From Rhodobacteraceae bacterium UBA6273 (GTDB taxonomy: Bacteria; Pseudomonadota; Alphaproteobacteria; Rhodobacterales; Rhodobacteraceae), in assembly GCA_002440625.1 (NCBI GenBank), contig DJUV01000174.1, positions 1-28,584 on the forward strand: 28,584 bases of DNA, read 5' to 3'. This document shows, piece after piece, positions 22,567 through 28,584 of the stretch (the first letter of the stretch is position 1; every line of letters starts with the position of its first letter). The notes below the pieces were generated by a model. That model was not told the DNA's origin, made no database searches, and worked only from the letters and a program-made list of their open reading frames with translations. Both the position numbers and the translations under genes were made by a program.

Positions 22567-24345
22567 ATGCTCGGCCTAGCGATTCCCCAGCCGCTGCAGC
22601 CCTACGTCGCCCTGGCCATCGTTGCCGTCATGTTCATCCTTTTCCTGCGCGAGACCATTCCGACCGAGGTCGTGGCGATGGCGGGTGCTGCGCTGATGAT
22701 CGTGCTCGGGCTTCTGCCGGTGAAGGAAGCGACCAGCGTCCTGTCGAACTCCGCGCCCTGGACCATCGTTTTCATGTTCCTCATCATGGGCGCGATGCTC
22801 AGGACCGGCGCGCTTGAGACCATGTCGAAGATCGCCGAGGCGCGGGTGGAATCGAACCCGAAGGCCACCATCGTCGGCCTGTTCCTCTTCGTCGTCGTCG
22901 CTTCGGCCTTCATGAACAACACGCCCGTCGTGGCGGTGATGATCCCGGTCTTCATCCGGGTTGCGCAGAAGATTGGCGCGCCCGCCTCGCGGTTCCTGAT
23001 GCCCTTGTCGTATTTCACCATCCTTGGCGGCATGATCACCCTCATCGGCACCTCGACCAACATCCTTGTCGATGGCGTGGTGCAAAAGCAGGGTGGCGCG
23101 CATTTCCCGATCTTCGAGATTGCGCCGGTGGGCATCGCCGTCACCATCGCCGGCGGCCTCTTCATGGCGCTGTTTGCGCGCAAGCTGGTGCCCGACCGGC
23201 AGTCGATGGGCACGTTCCTGATCGACCAGCGAAAGATCAAGTTCTTCACCGAAGTTGCCGTCCCTGAGGATTCGAGCCTCATCGGCCGCAAGGTGCTGGA
23301 TGTGGAGATCTTCAAGCGCGACGGCGTCCGCGTTGTCGACGTGCTTCGCGGCGATGCCTCGCTTCGCCGCGACCTCGCCCCGGTGACGATCGAGGCCGGC
23401 GATCGCGTCGTTCTCAGGACCCAGATGGCAGAGCTACTCAACCTCCAGCAGCACAAGGACGTGCGGATGGTGGACAAGCTTTCCTCCGTCCAGACCGAGA
23501 CGGTGGAGGTGCTGATCACTCCCGGCTGCCGGCTGATCGGCCGCTCGCTTGGCGAGTTGCGCCTGCGTCGACGCTACGGCGTCTATGTGCTTGCGGCGCA
23601 TCGGCGCGACCAGAACATCGGCCGTCAGCTTGACGATCTTGTCGTCCATGTCGGCGACACGCTGCTGATCGAGGGCGCGCCCGAGGACATCCAACGCCTT
23701 GCCGCCGATGTCGATCTTGTCAACGTCAGCAAGCCGTCCGAGCGTCCGTTCCGGCGCGGGCTTATGCCGGTGGCGCTTGGCGCGCTGCTGGCGGTGGTGG
23801 TGCTTTCGGCCATGGACGTCGCGCCGATCCTTGTGCTGTCGATGATCGCGGTGACGCTCCTGCTCGTCTCGCGCTGCATCGACCCGGACGAGGCCTTCGG
23901 CATGGTCGATGGCAGGCTGATCGCCATGATCTTCGCCATGCTCGCCGTCGGCGAGGGGCTCGATCAGGCCGGCGCCGTCGCGCTGATCGTCGACGCCGTG
24001 GCGCCGTGGTTGCAGGGCATGCCGCCCTTCGTGGCGCTGGCGTCGGTCTATTTCATCGGCCTTGTCCTGACCGAGTTCCTGTCGAACAACGCCGTCGCGG
24101 TGATCTTCACGCCGATCGCGATGCAGCTTGCCGTCAGCCTCGGGCTTGACCCGCGCCCCTTCGCGGTCGCCGTGATGTTCTCCGCCTCGGTCGCCTTCGC
24201 CACGCCCATCGGCTACCAGACCCACATGATGGTCTATGGGCCGGGCGGCTACCGCTTTGCAGATTTCATGCGCCTCGGCATTCCGCTTGATATCGTGACC
24301 GGGGTGACGGCGGTGATCGCCATCGCGGTCTATTACGGCGTCTGA
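22567..24345 (+). CDS. SLC13/DASS-type permease with two RCK_C domains, copy 2
   Basis: 592 residues from ATG 22567 (GGAG 6 bases upstream; a TTG three bases earlier is less likely). The layout is identical to the upstream permease, with AFMNNTPVV, TLIGTSTNILVDG, LTEFLSNNAVAVIF and TPIGYQTHMMVYGPGGYRF. My hand count in an ungapped alignment is about 364 of 592 identical residues (61%): 117/220 before the RCK part, 137/170 in residues 221-390, and 110/202 after it. The copies are 79 bases apart, so this is an old tandem duplication. The conserved cytoplasmic domain suggests shared control; the membrane domains may differ in substrate. Confidence 0.9.
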   Translation: MLGLAIPQPLQPYVALAIVAVMFILFLRETIPTEVVAMAGAALMIVLGLLPVKEATSVLSNSAPWTIVFMFLIMGAMLRTGALETMSKIAEARVESNPKATIVGLFLFVVVASAFMNNTPVVAVMIPVFIRVAQKIGAPASRFLMPLSYFTILGGMITLIGTSTNILVDGVVQKQGGAHFPIFEIAPVGIAVTIAGGLFMALFARKLVPDRQSMGTFLIDQRKIKFFTEVAVPEDSSLIGRKVLDVEIFKRDGVRVVDVLRGDASLRRDLAPVTIEAGDRVVLRTQMAELLNLQQHKDVRMVDKLSSVQTETVEVLITPGCRLIGRSLGELRLRRRYGVYVLAAHRRDQNIGRQLDDLVVHVGDTLLIEGAPEDIQRLAADVDLVNVSKPSERPFRRGLMPVALGALLAVVVLSAMDVAPILVLSMIAVTLLLVSRCIDPDEAFGMVDGRLIAMIFAMLAVGEGLDQAGAVALIVDAVAPWLQGMPPFVALASVYFIGLVLTEFLSNNAVAVIFTPIAMQLAVSLGLDPRPFAVAVMFSASVAFATPIGYQTHMMVYGPGGYRFADFMRLGIPLDIVTGVTAVIAIAVYYGV

Positions 24346-24431
24346 CGATGTGGCAGCGACCCCGGCTTGCGGCCCGGGGGGCGGCTGGCATATAGAGACG
24401 CCGATCTACTGATATTGGGACGGAGAGGGTC

Positions 24432-25172
24432 ATGGCAGGCCATTCGAAATGGGCGAACATCCAGCACCGCAAGGGCAAGCAGGACAAGGCGCGCTCGGCG
24501 ATGTTCTCGAAGCTGGCGAAGGAGATCACCGTCGCCGCCAAGATGGGGATGCCGGATCCCGACATGAACCCGCGGTTGCGGCTGGCGGTCAAGGCAGCGA
24601 AGTCGCTGTCGATGCCCAAGGACGTGATCGACCGGGCGATCAAGAAGAGCCAGATGGGCGACGCGGCGGATTACACCGAGATCCGCTATGAAGGCTACGG
24701 CGCCGGCGGCATCGCGATCATCGTCGAGGCGCTGACCGACAACCTGAACCGCACCGCGTCGAACGTGCGGAGCTACTTTTCGAAGTTCGGCGGCAACCTC
24801 GGCCAGACCGGATCGGTCAGCCACAGCTTCGACCGCGTGGGCGAGATTTCCTATCCGGTCGCGGCAGGCGATGCCGATGCGGTGATGATGGCCGCACTGG
24901 AGGCCGGGGCCGATGACGTGGAGTCCGACGGGGACGGCCACTGGATCTATTCCTCGGTCGAAGCACTTTCCGAGACCTCCGATGCCCTGGAAAAGGCGCT
25001 GGGCGAGTCGACCGAAGCGAAGCTGATCTGGAAACCCCAGTCGCGCACCGAGGTCGATCTTGAGACGGCGCAGAAGCTGATGCGCCTGATCGACGCCTTG
25101 GAAGAGGATGATGACGTGCAGACCGTCACCCATAATTTCGACGTGCCGGAGGATGTCGCGGCGCAGCTCTGA
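24432..25172 (+). CDS. yebC: YebC/PmpR family protein
   Basis: 246 residues, standard for the family. [32 protein letters not shown] is the highly conserved start; [27 protein letters not shown] and [24 protein letters not shown] are also diagnostic. The family has been annotated as DNA-binding regulators, and recent work on some members links them to ribosome function at difficult motifs, so the role here is open. GGAGAG lies about 5 bases before the ATG. A UUCG-loop terminator follows the stop by 23 bases. Confidence 0.96.
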   Translation: MAGHSKWANIQHRKGKQDKARSAMFSKLAKEITVAAKMGMPDPDMNPRLRLAVKAAKSLSMPKDVIDRAIKKSQMGDAADYTEIRYEGYGAGGIAIIVEALTDNLNRTASNVRSYFSKFGGNLGQTGSVSHSFDRVGEISYPVAAGDADAVMMAALEAGADDVESDGDGHWIYSSVEALSETSDALEKALGESTEAKLIWKPQSRTEVDLETAQKLMRLIDALEEDDDVQTVTHNFDVPEDVAAQL

Positions 25173-25195
25173 GGCGCCGTGATCGGAAGGACGGG

Positions 25196-25222
25196 GGTCG
25201 CCTTCGGGCGGCCTTTTCTTTT
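25196..25222 (+). terminator. Intrinsic terminator of yebC with UUCG tetraloop
   Basis: GGTCGCC (25196-25202) pairs with GGCGGCC (25207-25213), one G-U pair, across a TTCG loop, followed by TTTTCTTTT. It also lies at the 3' end of the convergent argP/lysG-type gene. Confidence 0.9.
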
Positions 25223-25226
25223 GCGG

Positions 25227-26105
25227 TCAGGCAGCCACCAGCACGGTCCTTGCCGCCTGCCGGATCGCCTTGGTCAGGCGGGGCAGGGACGCGCCGGGCA
25301 GGCGGCTGACCTGCCAGAAAAGCGGCACGTCAAGCGGTGTTCCGGGGACGAGGGGCACGATGCGCCCGGCGGCGAGGTCATCGCTGATCATCGCCTCGGG
25401 GAGCATGCCCCAGCCAAGGGACAGGCGCGTGGCGGTGACGAAGCCTTCGGCTGAAGCGATGACGTGGCCGCGAAAGGCCGCACGGGCGCCAAGCACGGAC
25501 TTCGCCCATCGCCCCTGCAGCTTGTCCTTGCTGTTGAAGATCAGCGCCGGCGCCGCCCCGAGGCTTTCCACCGTCACGCCACCCGGAAACCAGCGCGCCA
25601 TGAAGGCCGGCGAGGCGCAGGCGAGATAGCGGAGCGCGCCAAGCGGGTGGGCATCGCAGCCCGCGATGGGCGCGCCATGCGCGGTGATGGCGGCCATCAC
25701 CTCGCCCCGCTTCAGCCAGTCGGTGGAATGGTCCTGATCGTCGATGACGAGATCGAAGAGGAAGCCGTCGAGCGTGGCGAGCGCCGGCAGAACCCAGGTT
25801 GCAAGGCTGTCGGCATTGACCGCAAGGCGGATCACCGGGCGGTCGCCATCGGCCTGTCCGAGGCCGCCGAGCAGGTCACGCTCCATCAGTGCCACGTCCT
25901 CGGCATGGCGGGCGAGCCGCGCGCCCATGTCGGTCGCGGTGGCGGGCGGGCCGCGACGGATGAGCGTGGTGCCAAGCCGTTCCTCAAGCGCGCGGATGCG
26001 CTGCGACACGGCGGGCGGTGTCACGCCCAGCCGTGCGGCGGCTTCCTCGAAGCTGCCAGCGCGAAGGACTTCGGCGAGGGTCTGGAGGTGGGTGTAGTCC
26101 AGCAT
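25227..26105 (-). CDS. argP: ArgP/LysG-type LysR regulator of basic amino-acid export
   Basis: 292 residues. MLDYTHLQTLAEVLRAGSFEEAAARLGVTPPAVSQRIRALEERLGTTLIRR is the LysG/ArgP (IciA) type N-terminus; VNADSLATWVLPAL in the effector domain and LIFNSKDKLQGRWAKS are subfamily features. In known systems the protein binds Lys or Arg and activates the divergent exporter gene, which is exactly the neighbour here (lysE/argO type). No Shine-Dalgarno precedes ATG 26105: the upstream bases are AT-rich and contain the dyad TTAGA/TCTAA next to the start codon, so translation may be leaderless or weak. Confidence 0.93.
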   Translation of the reverse strand: MLDYTHLQTLAEVLRAGSFEEAAARLGVTPPAVSQRIRALEERLGTTLIRRGPPATATDMGARLARHAEDVALMERDLLGGLGQADGDRPVIRLAVNADSLATWVLPALATLDGFLFDLVIDDQDHSTDWLKRGEVMAAITAHGAPIAGCDAHPLGALRYLACASPAFMARWFPGGVTVESLGAAPALIFNSKDKLQGRWAKSVLGARAAFRGHVIASAEGFVTATRLSLGWGMLPEAMISDDLAAGRIVPLVPGTPLDVPLFWQVSRLPGASLPRLTKAIRQAARTVLVAA

Positions 26106-26117
26106 TAGAAAATCTAA
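26105..26117. promoter_or_regulatory. TTAGA-AAA-TCTAA dyad at the argP start
   Basis: TTAGA (26105-26109) and TCTAA (26113-26117) are inverted copies directly beside the argP start codon, in the 86-base divergent region with the lysE-type gene. A nearby AT-rich patch (AATATTAAATT, about 26130-26140) may be part of the regulator's binding site. Confidence 0.35.
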
Positions 26118-26191
26118 ATCCGAAAAAGGAATATTAAATTGTCTTCATCCATATCCTGCCATAGTCAAGCCCGGCAATGAAGGGGTTTGCC

Positions 26192-26794
26192 ATGCTGTCC
26201 GTGTTTTTCGCCGGTTTCGGATTGTCGCTGAGCCTGATCGCCGCCATCGGGGCGCAGAATGCCTTCGTGCTGAGGCAGGGTCTCAGGCGCGAGCATGTGT
26301 TTCCGGTGGCGCTCTTTTGCGCCGCCTCCGACGCGATCCTGATTGCGGCGGGGATCGCCGGGATCGGTATTGCCACCGAACGCCTGCCGATGCTGCTGCC
26401 GATCCTCAAATGGGGTGGCGTGGCTTTCCTTGCCGTCTACGGCGCCAAGGCCTTCCGCGCGGCATGGAAGGGCGGGGCGGCGCTCGATGCCGCCAATACC
26501 GGCGCGGCCCCTCTTGGCCACATCCTTCTGACGCTGGCGGCGATCACCTGGCTGAACCCGCATGTCTACCTCGATACGGTCGTGCTTCTGGGGTCCATCG
26601 CCAACCAGTATCCGGGGCGGGAATGGAGCTTCGGCCTTGGTGCGGCCTTGGGTTCCTTCGCCTTCTTCTTCGCGCTGGCTTACGGCGCGCGGCTCCTCTC
26701 GCCGCTCTTCGCGCGGCCTGCGGCCTGGCGGGTACTCGACGGCTTCGTCGCGGCGGTGATGTGGTCCATCGCGCTCGGGCTGGCCGCCCGATAG
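26192..26794 (+). CDS. LysE/ArgO family basic amino-acid exporter
   Basis: 200 residues from ATG 26192, where AAGGGG at 26180-26185 has good spacing and the protein begins MLSVFFAGFGLSLSLIAAIGAQNAFVLRQGL, the family start; ATG 26177 would add five residues and overlap the binding site. About six hydrophobic helices follow, with AITWLNPHVYLDTVVLLGSIA as a hallmark. Function by family: efflux of lysine and/or arginine (or toxic analogues such as canavanine) across the inner membrane. Divergent from its presumed activator gene. Confidence 0.93.
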   Translation: MLSVFFAGFGLSLSLIAAIGAQNAFVLRQGLRREHVFPVALFCAASDAILIAAGIAGIGIATERLPMLLPILKWGGVAFLAVYGAKAFRAAWKGGAALDAANTGAAPLGHILLTLAAITWLNPHVYLDTVVLLGSIANQYPGREWSFGLGAALGSFAFFFALAYGARLLSPLFARPAAWRVLDGFVAAVMWSIALGLAAR

Positions 26795-26832
26795 GGGTTG
26801 CGGCCTCTGGCCTGATCGGCTTCTGTCCCGGC

Positions 26833-27738
26833 ATGGAAAGCCAATCGCAGAACCGACCGATAGCCGGAATTCTCTGGATGCTGGCGACGGGCCTGAGTTT
26901 CGTCGCCGTCACCGGCACGGTGCGCCACCTCGGCACTGCGCTGCCCTCCGCCGAAGCCGCCTTCCTGCGTTTCGTGATCGGTCTGGTGTTCCTTCTCCCT
27001 GCGCTCATCGTGGCGCTCAGGGCCGGCCTTCCCGAGGGTACGCCGAGGCTCATCCTCGGGCGCGGTGTCCTCCACGTGATCGCGGTGATCCTCTGGTTCT
27101 ACGCCATGGCGCGGCTGCCGGTCGCTGAGGTGACCGCCATCGGCTATCTCAACCCCATCGTGGTGACGGTCGGTGCTGCGGTTTTCCTTGGCGAAAAGCT
27201 CGCCTTCCGGCGGATCGCGGCCATCGTCGTGGCGCTGATCGGCGCGCTGGTGATCCTGCGGCCGGGGGTGCGCGAAATCTCCGACGGGCAACTCGCGCAG
27301 CTTGGTGCCGCGACCTGCTTCGGCCTTTCCTACCTCATTGCCAAGCGGCTGTCCTCGGTCATGTCGGCGGGCGCGCTGGTGGCGCTTCTGTCGCTGACCG
27401 TCACCATCGGCCTTGCGCCCTTCGCCATTGCCGCATGGGTTCCGCCGACGCTGACGCAGATCGGGCAACTGGCCATTGTCGCGGCCTTTGCCACGCTCGG
27501 CCATTATTCGATGGCCCGCGCCTTTGCCGCCGCCCCCCTGACCGTGACCCAGCCGGTGACGTTCCTGCAACTCGTCTGGGCGACGCTTCTTGGCGTCATC
27601 GCCTTCAGTGAGCCGGTGGACCCCTATATCCTGATTGGCGGCGCCATGATCATCGCGGCCATCAGCTACATGACCTGGCGCGAGGCGCAGGTCAGGCGCA
27701 GGGGTGTGACCCCGGCGGCGGTGGAAGCCGAGGCCTGA
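26833..27738 (+). CDS. DMT superfamily transporter (EamA type)
   Basis: 301 residues with two EamA repeats and about ten hydrophobic helices: GILWMLATGLSFVAVTGTVRHLG, EAAFLRFVIGLVFLLPALIV, RGVLHVIAVILWFYAMARLPVAEVTAIGYLNP, and TQPVTFLQLVWATLLGVIAFSEPVDPYILIGGAMIIAAI. It belongs to the RhaT/S-adenosylmethionine-uptake-like part of the superfamily in general appearance, but the substrate is unknown. It starts 38 bases after the lysE-type gene and may share its transcript. Convergent with choV, 6 bases apart. The longer in-frame extension to 26317 runs through lysE in another frame and is not real. Confidence 0.9.
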   Translation: MESQSQNRPIAGILWMLATGLSFVAVTGTVRHLGTALPSAEAAFLRFVIGLVFLLPALIVALRAGLPEGTPRLILGRGVLHVIAVILWFYAMARLPVAEVTAIGYLNPIVVTVGAAVFLGEKLAFRRIAAIVVALIGALVILRPGVREISDGQLAQLGAATCFGLSYLIAKRLSSVMSAGALVALLSLTVTIGLAPFAIAAWVPPTLTQIGQLAIVAAFATLGHYSMARAFAAAPLTVTQPVTFLQLVWATLLGVIAFSEPVDPYILIGGAMIIAAISYMTWREAQVRRRGVTPAAVEAEA

Positions 27739-27744
27739 GACCGA

Positions 27745-28584
27745 CTACGCCCTTGGCCCGATCAACCGCGCTATAACCGTCCGGCGCGAGACCTGGCCGA
27801 CGACGGCGCCGTTTTCAACCACTTCAAGCGCGCGGGTCTCGTCCTTAAGCTTTTCCATCACCGCCTTGATCGGCGTGTCGATGTCGGTCTGGCCGGCGGT
27901 GGGCGTGACGTTAGGCGTCGGCTCCACCGCGTCGCGCGCCGTCAGCACCGACAAGGGGTTCATGTGGTTGACGAAGTCGGCCACATAGTCGCTGACCGGG
28001 TTGGCGATGATCTCCCTCGCCGTACCGCACTGGACGATGCGACCGCCCTCCATCAGGGCGATGCGGTTGCCGAGCTTGAAGGCCTCGTCAAGGTCATGGC
28101 TGACGAAGATGATGGTGCGCCTGAGCTTGGCCTGCAGCTCAAGAAGCTCATCCTGAAGCCTTGTGCGGATCAGGGGATCGAGGGCCGAGAAAGGTTCGTC
28201 CATCAGAAGGATCGGCGCCTCGGTGGCGAAGGCGCGGGCGAGGCCGACGCGCTGCTGCATGCCGCCGGATAGCTCGCCGACCTTGCGTTCGGCCCAGTCC
28301 GACAGGCCGACGAGCGCAAGCTGCTGGTCGACCTTGGCGCGGCGCGCGGCGATGTCCATGCCGGCAAGCTCAAGCCCGAGGCCGACGTTTTCGCGCACCG
28401 ACCGCCAGGGCAGAAGGCCGAACTGCTGGAAGACCATCGCCACGCATTCGCGGCGGACGCGCAGAAGGTCGGGGGCAGAGGCGCTGCCGACCTCGCAGTT
28501 CCAGCCTTCCTCATGCACCGTCACCTTGCCCCGGCAGACCGGGTTCAGCCCGTTCACGGCGCGGAGCAGCGTGGACTTGCCCGA
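27745..28584 (-). CDS. choV: Choline/glycine-betaine ABC transporter ATP-binding protein (ChoV-like), 5' end missing
   Basis: 280 codons are present and the frame remains open at the right edge, where it begins inside the Walker A motif (SGKSTLLRAVNGLNP). FQQFGLLPWRSVRENVGLGLELAG holds the Q-loop, LSGGMQQRVGLARAFATEAPILLMDEPFSALDP the signature and Walker B, and VSHDLDEAF the switch His. VADFVNHMNPLSVLTARD and a C-terminal CBS-like segment (about 90 residues) are typical of ChoV/ProV ATPases. The best family match from memory is ChoV of the ChoXWV choline importer; ProV of the betaine system is the alternative. The permease and binding-protein genes would lie beyond the right edge. Confidence 0.9.
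   Translation of the reverse strand, partial: SGKSTLLRAVNGLNPVCRGKVTVHEEGWNCEVGSASAPDLLRVRRECVAMVFQQFGLLPWRSVRENVGLGLELAGMDIAARRAKVDQQLALVGLSDWAERKVGELSGGMQQRVGLARAFATEAPILLMDEPFSALDPLIRTRLQDELLELQAKLRRTIIFVSHDLDEAFKLGNRIALMEGGRIVQCGTAREIIANPVSDYVADFVNHMNPLSVLTARDAVEPTPNVTPTAGQTDIDTPIKAVMEKLKDETRALEVVENGAVVGQVSRRTVIARLIGPRA

Noticed and set aside
26317..26832. 473-codon frame spanning lysE and the downstream DMT gene as a fusion
   Set aside because: The first part is an out-of-frame reading of the lysE-type gene; the DMT protein has its natural start at 26833.
1..28584. Search for a CRISPR array, tRNA/rRNA genes, toxin-antitoxin pairs or a defence island
   Set aside because: No regularly spaced repeats, tRNA-like cloverleaf, rRNA stretches or known defence-gene signatures were recognised by eye; apart from the IS relic the content is mostly core-type chromosome.

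Overview
The window looks like chromosomal DNA from an alphaproteobacterium, most likely Rhodobacterales (Rhodobacter/Paracoccus/Roseobacter relatives). The base composition is GC-rich with strong third-position GC. The gene set fits this group: a VPLPA-CTERM surface-protein tail, a small DUF1127 protein, ThyX, a CuyA-like PLP enzyme, 8-oxoguanine and guanine deaminases, a ChoV-type transporter ATPase and a Bax inhibitor-1 protein. The genus is an inference. No rRNA, tRNA or CRISPR array was seen.

Layout. 1-1040: 5' part of an HtrA/DegP-like periplasmic protease (minus, running off the left edge) and a divergent VOC-fold protein. 1061-4202: a tightly packed minus-strand operon reading gloA (glyoxalase I), a DUF1194 von Willebrand-like secreted protein, a D-cysteine desulfhydrase/L-cysteate sulfo-lyase (cuyA-like), and a GT-A-like protein of unknown role. 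4473-6660: thyX, then a decayed IS110/IS1111-type insertion sequence with a long 3' noncoding flank and a nested ~120-nt inverted repeat. 6659-7710: a DUF533 (YebE-like) protein and rpmG (ribosomal protein L33) with a clean terminator. 7940-9604: an SRPBCC protein, a Bax inhibitor-1 membrane protein and a DUF1127 protein, all minus. 9722-11548: a LysR regulator divergent from the DUF1127 gene, overlapping tail-to-tail with a quinone oxidoreductase. 11549-12238: an AT-rich regulatory region with a near-consensus sigma-54 promoter driving a small XRE regulator. 12297-15952: hisN-like phosphatase, then 8-oxoguanine deaminase facing guanine deaminase. 16078-19753: mgtE overlapping a 5-formyl-THF cyclo-ligase gene, a VPLPA-CTERM protein on the other strand, and a YmdB-type phosphodiesterase. 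19750-24345: a DMT transporter and two tandem, gap-free-alignable 592-aa SLC13/RCK permeases. 24432-25222: yebC with terminator. 25227-27738: an argP/lysG regulator divergent from a lysE/argO exporter, then another DMT transporter. 27745-28584: choV-like ABC ATPase, running off the right edge.

How the parts relate. Several neighbours form functional pairs: guanine and 8-oxoguanine deaminases (deamination of normal and oxidised guanine), lysG-type regulator and lysE-type exporter (basic amino-acid export), and thymidylate/folate enzymes (thyX and the 5-formyl-THF cyclo-ligase, not adjacent). Most of the window is ordinary core chromosome. The most notable signals are: the sigma-54 promoter and repeats before the XRE gene; the SLC13 tandem pair, whose cytoplasmic RCK part is far more conserved than its membrane parts; the IS110-type relic with its structured flank; a LysR-box dyad; and several palindromes near promoters. 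I did not find evidence for a defence island or a clearly new multi-gene system.
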